Shown: one piece after another, positions 8,849-17,114 of the stretch
Layout of the letters: every line of letters begins with the position of its first letter
Position numbering within the stretch: the stretch's first letter is position 1
NCBI GenBank assembly: GCA_024641785.1
Contig: JAHECK010000009.1
Span: 1 to 47,741, forward strand
DNA length: 47,741 bases
Origin: Flavobacteriales bacterium
GTDB lineage: Bacteria; Bacteroidota; Bacteroidia; Flavobacteriales_D; JAHECK01
Direction: 5' to 3'
Translations under genes and position numbers: made by a program
Notes under the pieces: generated by a model
Databases searched by the model: none
Seen by the model: the letters and a program-made list of their open reading frames with translations, nothing else
What the model was told of the DNA's origin: nothing

Positions 8849-9391
8849 ATGATGATGTTTAAAGCAGGAGATCTAGTTTCGATAATTGATGATAATATTC
8901 AGGGATGGGTTGTTAAGGTAAAGCCAAATGATGTTGTTGTTGTGGCAGATGAGGATGGATTTGAAATGGAATATGAAAAAAGAGAACTTATCATTATTGA
9001 AGAAGACAGTGATGATGAGCATAATTTAGAGTATGAAAAATCACTTGATTCAGGAAATATTGATAAAGATAGCGTTCGAAGGATATTAAATCCTGTGAAG
9101 CACAAAAAAGACGTTGTTGAAGTAGATCTGCATATTGAGGAATTAGTGGAAGATCATAGAGGTTGGACAAATGCAGAGATCATTGAATGTCAACTTGATA
9201 AATTTGAAAATGTATTAAATGCTGCCTTCCAAACTAGGAAAAGAAAAATGGTAGTCATTCATGGAAGAGGAGATGGAATATTGCGTTCTGAAATTCGAAA
9301 AAAGCTTCAGGATTATCCCGGGATTGAAGTGCACGATGCTTCATATAAAACTTACGGACAGGGAGCCACAGAGATATTATTGCACAAGTAA
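8849..9391 (+). CDS. Compact Smr-domain protein (DUF2027-like)
   Basis: 180 residues. An N-terminal beta-rich SH3/KOW-like segment (about 4-52, KAGDLVSIIDDNIQGWVVKV) is followed by an acidic linker. A Smr domain then runs from about residue 90 to the end, with the VDLH motif at 92-95 and the loop HGRGDG at 138-143. Smr domains bind and often cut structured or branched nucleic acids, and in the MutS2/SmrB context can act on mRNA at collided ribosomes. The usual Bacteroidetes DUF2027-Smr proteins are about 330-380 residues with an extra middle domain, which is missing here. Three ATG codons lie in a row at the start, so the exact start is uncertain by two codons. The promoter of rnpB lies within its last codons. 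Confidence 0.9.
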   Translation: MMMFKAGDLVSIIDDNIQGWVVKVKPNDVVVVADEDGFEMEYEKRELIIIEEDSDDEHNLEYEKSLDSGNIDKDSVRRILNPVKHKKDVVEVDLHIEELVEDHRGWTNAEIIECQLDKFENVLNAAFQTRKRKMVVIHGRGDGILRSEIRKKLQDYPGIEVHDASYKTYGQGATEILLHK

Positions 9392-9410
9392 ATTTGCGGA
9401 GCTACCTTTG
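9380..9410 (+). promoter_or_regulatory. rnpB: Putative rnpB promoter
   Basis: TTG at 9380-9382, a 20-base spacer and TACCTTTG at 9403-9410 match the Bacteroidetes promoter consensus. The -33 element lies inside the last codons of the Smr gene, and the predicted start of transcription is close to the first paired base of the RNA at 9416. Confidence 0.8.
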
Positions 9411-9415
9411 CGGCG

Positions 9416-9810
9416 GTTCAACCGATTACTCTATCGCGGGCTGACGGGAACGTCGGCACGAGGAAAGTCCGGGCAGCAAAGGGTAGCGTACTTCCTAACT
9501 GGAAGGATTTTGATGGGGCGACTCATCAGGGTACAGAAAGTGCTACAGAGATTTAAACATCCTGACAAGCGCAAGCTTTCAGGTTAAGGTGAAAAGGTGA
9601 GGTAAGAGCTCACCAGTAGTTCTGGCGACAGACTAGCTAGGTAAACCTTACGCGATGAAAGACCATGTAAACCCTGAATTCCGACGAGTTCGGAATACAT
9701 TGCGACCCGTAATGTACCACAGGGAGGGTAGGTTGATTGATCCTGACGGTGACGTCAGGGCTAGATAAATGATAGGGCACGACAGAACCCGGCTTATCGA
9801 TCGGTTGAAC
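9416..9810 (+). ncRNA. rnpB: RNase P RNA (class A)
   Basis: This is the catalytic RNA that removes 5' leaders from pre-tRNAs together with the RnpA protein. The 5' end GTTCAACCGAT pairs with the 3' end ATCGGTTGAAC, forming helix P1 and fixing the limits. Conserved blocks appear in order: GAGGAAAGTCCGGGC, ACAGAAAGTGCTACAGAG, AAGGTGAAAAGGTGAGGTAAG, and the 3' block GATAAATGATAGGGCACG followed by ACAGAACCCGGCTTAT. The length of about 395 nt fits class A RNase P RNA. A T6 run follows at 9811-9816. An open frame across this region is incidental. Confidence 0.97.
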
Positions 9811-9821
9811 TTTTTTACAAT

Positions 9822-9875
9822 AAAAACTCAGACACCCTGCCAGCGTTTAAACGCTGACAGGGTGTCTGAGTTTTT
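9822..9875. terminator. Long bidirectional hairpin terminator
   Basis: AAAAACTCAGACACCCTG at 9822-9839 pairs over 18 bp with 9858-9875. Between the arms lies the perfect palindrome CAGCGTTTAAACGCTG, so after one C/A mismatch the stem continues. A T-rich tail is present in both directions. It serves rnpB from the left and the convergent ACMSD-like gene, whose stop codon starts at the next base, from the right. Confidence 0.88.
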
Positions 9876-10886
9876 TTATAAATATAAATTCTTATCTAGA
9901 TTCAACCATTCTAAAGTCGAATTACAATAAATATCTTCAACTACCTCATCCGAAAGTCCCATTTTTTGAATATAAGCCCCAATTTCAAGATCACCTAAAG
10001 GAAAAGGATAATCGCTTCCAAGAGTCACTCTTTTCGAACCTTGTAGTTTTAAAATGTACTCTAATAACATCGGATCATGCGTAATGGAATCGACCCAAAA
10101 TCTACCAATATATTCTCTTGGATTAACCGGATTATCAATTGCAACCAGATCAGGTCGGCAATTAAAGCCATGTTCTATCCTCCCCATTGTTGTTAAAAGA
10201 CTTCCGCCCGCATGGGAAAAATTAACACGTAGTTTCGGAAATTTATCAAAGATACCACCGAAGATCATTGAAGTAGCTGCTCTTGTTGTTTCAGCAGGCA
10301 TTCCTACCAGCCAGGGCAGCCAATAGCGCTTTATTTTATCGAAACCCATCATATTCCATGGATGGATCATCACCGCCATATCCAAAGCTTCACAGGCTTC
10401 CCAAATTGGGTAAAACTCTTCTTCATTCAGATTCTTATCATTGATATTACTACCGATTTGAATACCGGGGAAACCCAATTCTTTTTTTATTCTTTCCAGC
10501 TCTTTAATCGCTAGATCAGGTGCCTGCATTGGCAGGGTTCCCAGTCCAATGTAGTTCTTAGGATACTTATGCGTAGTCTCTGCGATATCATCGTTTAAAA
10601 ATTGTGAAACAGCTAGGCCATCATTCGCTTTTGCGAAATAAGAAAACATTACCGGAATTGTACAAACCACTTGTACTTGTGTGTCAAATTTCGAATACTC
10701 TTCAATTCGTTCCTTTGGATCCCAGCAATTAGATTTTATTTCCCTAAAGAATTTTTCTCCTTGCATCATATCAGCAAAACCGGGTCTTTTATGGACCATT
10801 TGAATAAAATCTCCATATCCAAATTTGGCTGCAAAATCAGGCAGTCTTTCAGGAAAAATATGGGTATGCATATCGATTTTTAACAT
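9876..10886 (-). CDS. 2-amino-3-carboxymuconate-6-semialdehyde decarboxylase-like amidohydrolase
   Basis: 336 residues, the normal length of ACMSD. The enzyme decarboxylates 2-amino-3-carboxymuconate-6-semialdehyde in the kynurenine/tryptophan or 2-nitrobenzoate degradation pathways, in the cytoplasm with one Zn ion. Metal ligands known for the Pseudomonas enzyme (His9, His11, His177, His228, Asp294) line up with His7, His9 (DMHTHIFPE), His175 (MIHPWNMMG), His225 (FSHAGGS) and Asp292 (LGSDYPFPLGD). The long regions around these motifs also look like ACMSD rather than a generic amidohydrolase. No other kynurenine-pathway gene lies in the window, so the pathway link is from family knowledge. 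It ends directly at the shared terminator. Confidence 0.9.
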   Translation of the reverse strand: MLKIDMHTHIFPERLPDFAAKFGYGDFIQMVHKRPGFADMMQGEKFFREIKSNCWDPKERIEEYSKFDTQVQVVCTIPVMFSYFAKANDGLAVSQFLNDDIAETTHKYPKNYIGLGTLPMQAPDLAIKELERIKKELGFPGIQIGSNINDKNLNEEEFYPIWEACEALDMAVMIHPWNMMGFDKIKRYWLPWLVGMPAETTRAATSMIFGGIFDKFPKLRVNFSHAGGSLLTTMGRIEHGFNCRPDLVAIDNPVNPREYIGRFWVDSITHDPMLLEYILKLQGSKRVTLGSDYPFPLGDLEIGAYIQKMGLSDEVVEDIYCNSTLEWLNLDKNLYL

Positions 10887-11036
10887 GTTGTTTTAATTGG
10901 AAGAGCGAAGATAAAAATTATTAGAGGATAATTGGGATGCGTAATTATTCAAGATTCCCGGATACTTATTTTAAACTTTAAAAATACTGGCATTGACATA
11001 AACTTGCTTTATTAGCTAGTTGAAAATTTATTCTGT

Positions 11037-11096
11037 ATGTCCCCCTGAGCTTGTCTAAGGGCGTTGAACTACCCTTCGACAAGCTCAGGGGGACAT
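11037..11096. repeat. REP-like palindrome, 25-bp arms
   Basis: An inverted repeat with arms at 11037-11061 and 11072-11096, one mismatch in 25 bp and a 10-nt loop. The core CTGAGCTTGTC...GACAAGCTCAG is a motif I have seen in intergenic palindromes of many bacterial genomes. It sits between two same-strand genes (ABM and ACMSD-like), could form a strong hairpin in the RNA, and may be a mobile or dispersed REP-type element. It may also act as a terminator for the ABM transcript. Copy number in the genome cannot be judged here. Confidence 0.85.
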
Positions 11097-11159
11097 GTTA
11101 TTTTATTATTTTATGTTGAAGAAATTTTGGAAAGAAATTTTTATTCAAGCATTTATAAC

Positions 11160-11456
11160 TCAAATGAGAACTTCCTTCTGATCCACACTCCAAGCTTCAG
11201 GTTTAGCATCAAAAAGCGTTTTTGTATATGCCCATACTTCTTTAAACAGGTCAGAATTTCGATAATTTTCAAGGTCTTCGTTCCTGGTCCAATAACTATA
11301 AGTGAAATAAATTGTCGGATCCGTTTTATCGTGTAATAGTTCTAATCGTTGGCAACCCGGGAAGGCTCTGATCTTATCTTTATTATTATCGAAATTAGCT
11401 TCAAAAGCAATGCAATGCTCTTTTTTAAATTTCATTTTCACTATTCGAATAAACAT
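11160..11456 (-). CDS. Antibiotic biosynthesis monooxygenase (ABM) family protein
   Basis: 98 residues, the size of single ABM-domain proteins (dimeric alpha-beta barrels). The start MFIRIVKMKFKKE, the central PGCQRLELLHDKTDPTIYFTYSYW and the trailing NYRNSDLFKEVWAYTKTLF follow the ABM pattern. Members act as cofactor-free monooxygenases or as heme-degrading or stress proteins; which applies here is not visible. It begins three bases after the stop of the SAM hydrolase family gene upstream on the same strand, so the two are probably one operon. Family assignment is good; function is open. Confidence 0.82.
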   Translation of the reverse strand: MFIRIVKMKFKKEHCIAFEANFDNNKDKIRAFPGCQRLELLHDKTDPTIYFTYSYWTRNEDLENYRNSDLFKEVWAYTKTLFDAKPEAWSVDQKEVLI

Positions 11457-11459
11457 GGG

Positions 11460-12257
11460 CTATTTAAATTCAACTCGAATGATATCGTTCAGTTTTATTC
11501 CAAATAATTTATTTGCTCCGCCTCCAGAACCTTCTACTCCTTTGTTAATAGCTATTTCAAGAAAATTTCCTGCTCCAAAAATGGCAAGTTTTTCACCTGG
11601 AGGAACTTCATTATAGGATTTACAGATTTTATTGATTCCATAACTCTCGCCTCTAAAAAAGATCGTAAAATCTCTGTTATCTCTCACTTTATCAAAAAGC
11701 GTCTTATCAATATTTGTCATCACGTTCCCATATCCATCAATAAAAATGACAGTCCCTTTTATTAACTCTTCCTCAACTACTGGTCGAAAAGCAACTCTCA
11801 TTCTAATTTTATCAATTCGCTCGCCTATTTCTTCAAGTTTTGCTCCTTTAGCAAGCAATGATGCTGCCCATACAAAGATCGATTTAGATGGGAATGTAGA
11901 AGATCCGATATTTTCAGGAGGTGTTAATTTCCAAATTTGATCCGGAACTTCATCAAATAATAGAGAAAACATACCATTATCATTCCCAATAAAATACTGC
12001 CCGGATTTAAAAATGACAATATGATTTGAATTTAAACTTGGCTCAGGATCAACACTAATAATATGAATCGTGTTTTCGGGAAAATCAGGATAGGTATTTT
12101 TTACGATAAAAGCAGCTTGTGCAATATCGAAAGGCATAATATGATGTGAAATATCAACTATCTTTGCATCGGGAAGGGCCTTATAAATTGAACCTTTGAT
12201 GGATGCAAGATAAAAATCTTTGATCCCCATGTCAGAAGTTAGTGTGATGATACTCAT
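11460..12257 (-). CDS. S-adenosyl-L-methionine hydrolase (DUF62/SAM hydroxide adenosyltransferase)
   Basis: 265 residues. Start MSIITLTSDMGIKDFYLASIKG with the conserved TSDxG motif, then VDISHHIMPFDIAQAAFIVKNTY and IHIISVDPEP, and later IGNDNGMFS and IFIDGYGNVMTNI. This is the SAM-dependent chlorinase/fluorinase superfamily, in the common subgroup that uses hydroxide and turns SAM into adenosine and methionine. The C-terminal beta domain ends with KLNDIIRVEFK. It is the first gene of a pair with the ABM protein, divergent from phoH across an 85-bp gap. The biological purpose of such SAM-wasting enzymes is poorly known. Confidence 0.9.
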   Translation of the reverse strand: MSIITLTSDMGIKDFYLASIKGSIYKALPDAKIVDISHHIMPFDIAQAAFIVKNTYPDFPENTIHIISVDPEPSLNSNHIVIFKSGQYFIGNDNGMFSLLFDEVPDQIWKLTPPENIGSSTFPSKSIFVWAASLLAKGAKLEEIGERIDKIRMRVAFRPVVEEELIKGTVIFIDGYGNVMTNIDKTLFDKVRDNRDFTIFFRGESYGINKICKSYNEVPPGEKLAIFGAGNFLEIAINKGVEGSGGGANKLFGIKLNDIIRVEFK

Positions 12258-12342
12258 ATGGTGATCAAGGCATTATAATTCAAAGAATAATCTTTAATTT
12301 GTGCTCAAAAATAGCCATTTTATACATTCATAATTCAGCAAA

Positions 12343-13293
12343 TTGCAAGAAAAAGATATCATTATTGATTCTGTAGATCTTCGAGACTTTTTTGGAGCTC
12401 AAAATGAAAAGTTATTAAAGATCGAAAAACATTTTTCAAAGCTCAAAATAATTACGAGAGGTAATACCTTGAAAGTGATTGGAGAGCCCGCAGAGATTGA
12501 ATTGTTTGAGCTTAAATTAGAACAATTAATAAAGCATTTTAATCGTTATTCCGGACTTACTGAAAACCAGATCGAAAGGATATTAAGTGTAGAAGGAGAT
12601 GAGGTGATCAATTCAAATCACGAAGATGTGGTTATTGTATTTGGAAATAGCGGACTAAAAGTAAAAGCCCGGACGCATAATCAACGAAAAATGGTCTCGG
12701 CCATTGACACAAATGACATGATCTTTGCCGAGGGACCTGCCGGAACCGGAAAAACCTATACTGCAGTGGCACTAGCGGTTCGCGCCTTAAAAAACAAGGA
12801 AGTCAGAAGAATTGTTCTGACCCGTCCTGCGGTTGAAGCGGGTGAGAATCTCGGTTTTCTACCGGGCGATTTAAAAGAAAAGTTAGATCCTTATTTGAGA
12901 CCTCTTTATGATGCGCTAAGAGATATGATCCCACCGGAAAAACTAAGCTATTTTATAGAAACCGGTGTTATTGAGATCGCTCCGCTTGCATTTATGCGGG
13001 GTCGAACGCTCGATCATGCTTTTGTTATTTTGGATGAAGCACAAAACACAACGGTACAACAAATGAAAATGTTTCTTACCCGAATGGGGAAGAATGCGAA
13101 ATTCATCATTAATGGAGATGCAACTCAGGTAGATTTGCCGAAACATCAAACTTCCGGTTTGAATGATTCATTAAATATTTTACACAGTATAAATGGAATT
13201 CAGATTATCCGAATGGATGAGAAAGATGTGATCCGACACCGACTGGTAAAAGAAATTATTAGTGCATTTGATAGTAAAAATAAAGAAAAGTGA
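12343..13293 (+). CDS. phoH: PhoH family ATPase (ribosome maturation/RNA-related)
   Basis: 316 residues, the usual length of PhoH/YbeZ proteins. Walker A is GPAGTGKT (131-138) and Walker B is in [12 protein letters not shown] near residue 230. The N-terminal KH-like region (about 30-65) is typical of YbeZ. Family members are cytoplasmic ATPases or helicases linked to RNA handling together with the RNase YbeY. The start must be TTG at 12343: an in-frame stop (TAA at 12331) lies just upstream and no ATG occurs before the conserved domain. Its stop overlaps the GTG start of purC, so the two are coupled. Confidence 0.93.
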   Translation: MQEKDIIIDSVDLRDFFGAQNEKLLKIEKHFSKLKIITRGNTLKVIGEPAEIELFELKLEQLIKHFNRYSGLTENQIERILSVEGDEVINSNHEDVVIVFGNSGLKVKARTHNQRKMVSAIDTNDMIFAEGPAGTGKTYTAVALAVRALKNKEVRRIVLTRPAVEAGENLGFLPGDLKEKLDPYLRPLYDALRDMIPPEKLSYFIETGVIEIAPLAFMRGRTLDHAFVILDEAQNTTVQQMKMFLTRMGKNAKFIINGDATQVDLPKHQTSGLNDSLNILHSINGIQIIRMDEKDVIRHRLVKEIISAFDSKNKEK

Positions 13294-14234
13294 AAGCCTT
13301 AATTAAAACAGATTATCATTTCCCAAAACAAACGAACTACTATAAAGGAAAAGTAAGGGAAGTATATACACTAGAAAACGATCTACTTATAATGGTAGCT
13401 ACAGATAGGCTTTCTGCCTTTGATGTTGTGATGCCAAAGGGAATTCCTTATAAAGGACAAGTTTTAAATCAATTAGCTGATAAATTTCTCGATTTCACCA
13501 GGGATATTGTCCCCAATTGGAAACTTTCTTCACCTGATCCTAATGTAACGGTTGGAGTTCGTTGTGAACCTTTAAAGGTAGAAATGGTCGTTAGGGGTTA
13601 TATGGCAGGTCATGCCTGGCGTACTTATCGTGACGGAAAAAGAATATTGTGTGGTGTCGCACTTCCGGAAGGATTAAAAGAGAATGATAAATTTCCGACG
13701 CCAATTATCACGCCTTCTACAAAAGCCGATCAAGGTTTGCATGATGAAGATATATCCAGAGAAGAAATTCTGTCAAGCGGATTGGTTGATAAGGAGATTT
13801 ATATTCAACTTGAAAAATATGCTTTACAATTATTTCAAAGAGGTTCTGAATGGGCAAACGAAAGAGGTTTGATCCTAGTCGATACAAAGTATGAGTTTGG
13901 ATTACATAATGGACAGGTAATGTTAATGGATGAAATTCATACGCCTGATTCTTCAAGGTATTTTTATAAGGAAGGATATAAGGAAAGACAGAAAGCCGGA
14001 GTAGAACAAAAGCAGTTGTCGAAAGAATTTGTAAGACAATGGTTAATTGAAAACGGTTTCCAGGGTCTTGAAGGTCAAAGTTTGCCTGATATGAGTGATG
14101 CATTTATCAATACGATCAGTGAACGTTATATTGAACTATTTGAAAACATTACCGGAGAAAAATTTATTAAAGGCGATTATTCTAATATTACAGAAAGAAT
14201 TGAAAAGAATATCCTTGGCTATTTGAATAAGTAA
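13290..14234 (+). CDS. purC: Phosphoribosylaminoimidazole-succinocarboxamide synthase (SAICAR synthase)
   Basis: 314 residues; catalyses the ATP-dependent joining of CAIR and aspartate in purine synthesis. Family signatures include [14 protein letters not shown] (nucleotide loop), [67 protein letters not shown] and [15 protein letters not shown]. This is the longer class of PurC, about 300 residues, as found in yeast and Bacteroidetes, rather than the 240-residue E. coli form. It begins with GTG at 13290, overlapping the phoH stop by four bases (GTGA). plsC follows 10 bases after its stop. Confidence 0.97.
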   Translation: MKALIKTDYHFPKQTNYYKGKVREVYTLENDLLIMVATDRLSAFDVVMPKGIPYKGQVLNQLADKFLDFTRDIVPNWKLSSPDPNVTVGVRCEPLKVEMVVRGYMAGHAWRTYRDGKRILCGVALPEGLKENDKFPTPIITPSTKADQGLHDEDISREEILSSGLVDKEIYIQLEKYALQLFQRGSEWANERGLILVDTKYEFGLHNGQVMLMDEIHTPDSSRYFYKEGYKERQKAGVEQKQLSKEFVRQWLIENGFQGLEGQSLPDMSDAFINTISERYIELFENITGEKFIKGDYSNITERIEKNILGYLNK

Positions 14235-14244
14235 TAGTGTTTTT

Positions 14245-14988
14245 ATGTGGAGTATTATAAATTATATTCAAGGCACCTTGATAATGATCCTTACTTTTTT
14301 GTCAGGAGGATCAGTGATGCTTTTAAAATTAATTACACGTACTCCTCGATTCGGATTTTATGTAATGCGCTATTTCTGGTCACCATTTTCATTACTGATA
14401 TTGGGGATTCGTTTTCGATTGGTCAGAAATAGTGATCTAAGCAATTACCAAACTTGTATTTTTTACGTGAACCATACTTCATGGATAGATATTGCCCTTG
14501 TTAATAGAGTTATTCCACGGAATCTTCATTTTATTGCTAAAGAAGAACTAAGGAAAAAACCATTTGTAGGTGGAGCAATAAGCGGAATGGACATGGTTTT
14601 TGTAGATCGAAGCAATCGAGCAAAAGCTGTAAAAAGCCTAAATGAAGCGGCAATAAAAGTAAAAGAAGGAAGAAATATCATTGCTTTTCCCGAAGGAACA
14701 AGAAGCTTAGATGGACAATTAAAACCCTTTAAAAAAGGACTTTTTCATTTAGCAATTCAATCAGGTGTGCCACTTGTTCCGGTTGCAATATCGGGTGCTT
14801 TTGATCTTGTACCTAAGGGATTTAGGATGAGACCGGGTGTTGTTGATATTTCCATTGGAGAGCCAATCATAACAAAAGATCTAACGATTGAAGATTTGAA
14901 TCCATTGATTACTCGGTCATGGGATGAGTTGAATAAATTTATTATGGAAATGGATCTTAAGAGGAAATTAAAAAATTCTAAATCCTAA
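14245..14988 (+). CDS. plsC: 1-acyl-sn-glycerol-3-phosphate acyltransferase
   Basis: 247 residues. It carries the acyltransferase motifs NHTSWID (H77 and D82 of HX4D) and FPEGTRS (148-154), and a PLVPVAISGAF segment near residue 175. Hydrophobic stretches at the N-terminus (about 8-30 and 45-58) anchor it in the inner membrane. It adds the second acyl chain to lysophosphatidic acid in phospholipid synthesis. Some relatives acylate other lipids such as ornithine lipids, and the exact substrate cannot be seen. It follows purC closely (10 bases) and is probably the last gene of phoH-purC-plsC. Confidence 0.92.
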   Translation: MWSIINYIQGTLIMILTFLSGGSVMLLKLITRTPRFGFYVMRYFWSPFSLLILGIRFRLVRNSDLSNYQTCIFYVNHTSWIDIALVNRVIPRNLHFIAKEELRKKPFVGGAISGMDMVFVDRSNRAKAVKSLNEAAIKVKEGRNIIAFPEGTRSLDGQLKPFKKGLFHLAIQSGVPLVPVAISGAFDLVPKGFRMRPGVVDISIGEPIITKDLTIEDLNPLITRSWDELNKFIMEMDLKRKLKNSKS

Positions 14989-15016
14989 ATCCAAAAATTA
15001 AAACCTGTCACTTTTT

Positions 15017-15853
15017 CTATTTAAATTTTAACCTCAAATATTCTATTGCCATTTTATATGCATCTTGCGCTGCTTTTTCAACATAGCGAGGTGAACTTGG
15101 ATTAGCAAAAGCGTGATCCGCTTCATAAGAATATACGATCAATGTTTTTCCTGCCTCTTCCATATTTGTTTCAAAGGTCGCTATTACTTCAGCATTTATC
15201 CACTCATCCTGACTAGCGAAAATTCCAAGAACATCCGAATTTAATTTCTTAAGTCTCGTAATATCTTCATCGGGCATTCCATAATACATTACACAACCAA
15301 TCGTCTTTTTACCTGATTCAATGGCTGTTTGTAGTGACCATCCACCACCAAAACACCAACCGATCGTACACAGTTTAGCATCATTTCCAATATAATTTAG
15401 CATGCCACTTATAATACTATATGCCCTTTCTTTTGAAAGTCCTTGCATGTATTGCGATGCTTCTTCTCTGTTCTCAGCAACATTTCCGTCGTACATATCA
15501 AGTGCAAGAATATTTACATGGTCCAGATCGCCATATAATTTTTCTGCTTCTTCTTTAATATGATCATTAAGACCCCACCACTCATGAATGACAATGAGCC
15601 ATAGATCGCTTTTTTTCTTGGCCGGAACAAAGTAGGCATTCGCTTCTAAATTGTCAGGACATGCAAACTGGATCATATGTCCATATTTTGCCTGAAAATG
15701 AATTTCTGCAGGAAGCTCATGTTCGGTTCTAAAATCGCTTGACTTAGCAAGAGCAGCAAATTTATCATTGGGGTTATTACAACAGCTTTGAGCAAAAACC
15801 GCATTGCTTGATATATAGGCGAATAAAATTATCGCAATTCCTAAATGTTTCAT
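15017..15853 (-). CDS. Exported dienelactone-hydrolase family protein
   Basis: 278 residues. A signal peptide ends near residue 21 (SSNAVFAQ), so the product is exported, followed by a SCCNNPNDKFAAL segment. The alpha/beta hydrolase core has the DLH catalytic triad: Cys167 in GWCFGGG, Asp216 in ASQDEW and His247 in DHAFANP. The cysteine nucleophile is the mark of dienelactone hydrolases. Substrate is unknown; most bacterial members outside aromatic degradation pathways have no assigned role. The gene is divergent from fdhD with only 47 bases between the start codons, all of which is a perfect inverted repeat plus spacer. Confidence 0.9.
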   Translation of the reverse strand: MKHLGIAIILFAYISSNAVFAQSCCNNPNDKFAALAKSSDFRTEHELPAEIHFQAKYGHMIQFACPDNLEANAYFVPAKKKSDLWLIVIHEWWGLNDHIKEEAEKLYGDLDHVNILALDMYDGNVAENREEASQYMQGLSKERAYSIISGMLNYIGNDAKLCTIGWCFGGGWSLQTAIESGKKTIGCVMYYGMPDEDITRLKKLNSDVLGIFASQDEWINAEVIATFETNMEEAGKTLIVYSYEADHAFANPSSPRYVEKAAQDAYKMAIEYLRLKFK

Positions 15854-15899
15854 ATTAATTCCTTTTACTTTAGCATAAAGTTAGTAAAAGGAATTAATA
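15853..15899. promoter_or_regulatory. Perfect 17-bp inverted repeat between divergent start codons
   Basis: Arms TATTAATTCCTTTTACT at 15853-15869 and its exact complement at 15883-15899 flank a 13-nt spacer. The repeat fills the whole gap between the dienelactone hydrolase and fdhD. Each arm contains an AAAAGGA that serves as ribosome binding site for the gene on its side. Near-consensus -7 elements point both ways: TACTTTAG at 15866-15873 (+) and TAACTTTA on the other strand, each with one mismatch to TAnnTTTG. This would be a two-way promoter with very short leaders, and the repeat could be an operator. Confidence 0.75.
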
Positions 15900-15900
15900 C

Positions 15901-16758
15901 ATGGCTTCATCTATTTATCCGATTAAAACATTTCAATTTAAATCAGGCAAGATGCTTCCTGTTGATGACCTGGTAGTAGTTGAAGAGCCATTAGAGATTC
16001 GAATAGGATTTGGAGAATTAAGTGATCGAAAAGAACAATCCGTAGTGATCACGATGAGAACTCCCGGGAATGATTTTGAGCTAGCTGCTGGATTTCTATT
16101 TTGTGAAGGAATACTAAGTTCTAAAAAGGATATTGCTTCTATAAAATATTGTTATAGCAGCGGAAAAGAGCAGCAGGAAGAAGATAATGTTGTTCGGGTT
16201 GAATTGAAACCTGATGTTGTAGTTGATCTAAAAAATTCTGAACGACATGGCTTTTCACATTCAGGTTGTGGTATTTGTGGACTAACATCAATTGATTCTG
16301 CCTTTAAATTATCCAGTGATAAAGTATGCAAACTTGATTTTAAGATCGATGTTAAAACGATAAACAGTTTATCAGAAAAGGCCCAGTTATTACAGCATAA
16401 TTTTAAATATACCGGAGGGATCCATAGCGCTTCTTTATTTTCAGAAAAGGGTGAATTATTGGGAATTATGGAAGATGTAGGAAGGCATAATGCACTTGAT
16501 AAAATTATTGGGAAGAATATTTTGGAAGGAAAAGTAATAGCGGAGAATACTATTTTATTTTTAAGCGGAAGAATGGGGTTTGAGCTAGTACAAAAAGCAG
16601 CAATGGCTGGAATATGTGTGCTTGTTTCAGTTGGAGCACCATCTTCTCTGGCCATTCAATTAGGAATGAAAATGAAGATGACCTTAATAGGTTTTACGAA
16701 GAAAGATAAATTTAATGTTTATTGCGGGAGTGAACGACTTAACTCAGAAATGCCATAG
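15901..16758 (+). CDS. fdhD: Formate dehydrogenase accessory sulfurtransferase FdhD
   Basis: 285 residues. FdhD passes sulfur from IscS to the Mo-bisPGD cofactor and is needed for active formate dehydrogenase-type molybdoenzymes. Visible hallmarks are RTPGNDFELAAGFLFCEGI, the catalytic CxxC motif in SGCGICG (Cys123 and Cys126), GGIHSASLFS, MEDVGRHNALDKIIG, SGRMGFELVQKAAMAG and GAPSSLA. Start at ATG 15901, preceded by AAAAGGA within the inverted repeat. No formate dehydrogenase or molybdenum cofactor synthesis gene is in the window, so its client is encoded elsewhere. Confidence 0.97.
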   Translation: MASSIYPIKTFQFKSGKMLPVDDLVVVEEPLEIRIGFGELSDRKEQSVVITMRTPGNDFELAAGFLFCEGILSSKKDIASIKYCYSSGKEQQEEDNVVRVELKPDVVVDLKNSERHGFSHSGCGICGLTSIDSAFKLSSDKVCKLDFKIDVKTINSLSEKAQLLQHNFKYTGGIHSASLFSEKGELLGIMEDVGRHNALDKIIGKNILEGKVIAENTILFLSGRMGFELVQKAAMAGICVLVSVGAPSSLAIQLGMKMKMTLIGFTKKDKFNVYCGSERLNSEMP

Positions 16759-16808
16759 AACTTCGTGGTGAGACTTGAAAAGGCAATAAAATCAGGTGTT
16801 TTCTGGGA

Positions 16809-17114
16809 TTACCTATTCTTAAGTTCTAAATGATGAATAAGTGTTTTTTCGAAATCTTCATCTTCAAAATCGTTATCCTTAGAATCACTTATTTCCAAAA
16901 CCATTTCCTTTAAAAGTTTAAAGTCTTTAGATCTTTTATTTAGATCTATTTTTTTTAAAAACTGATCTAATTCAGTCCAGTCATCCTCATTTGAATAACT
17001 GCTAAATTCACTTTTATCTCGTTGGATTTTAGAAAGAATATATTGCGCGACAAATTGCAAACTATCATTGGAAGTACTTTCCTCTAGATATTTTAAGCGG
17101 CGTAAATTAATCAT
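16809..17114 (-). CDS. Hypothetical small protein, 101 aa
   Basis: 101 residues, highly charged and rich in Lys, Asp, Glu and Leu, with heptad-like spacing (LDQFLKKIDL, FKLLKEMVLEI), so probably helical. It has no signal peptide or membrane segment, so a cytoplasmic location is likely. The frame is plausible because it lies in a gap between fdhD and the TonB receptor, with no better frame on either strand. No family is recognised and there is no clear operon partner. It could be a small regulatory or adaptor protein, but nothing shows this. Confidence 0.55.
   Translation of the reverse strand: MINLRRLKYLEESTSNDSLQFVAQYILSKIQRDKSEFSSYSNEDDWTELDQFLKKIDLNKRSKDFKLLKEMVLEISDSKDNDFEDEDFEKTLIHHLELKNR

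Noticed and set aside
9261-9587. 108-residue open frame across the Smr end and rnpB
   Set aside because: It runs over the 5' part of rnpB, whose RNA structure explains the bases.
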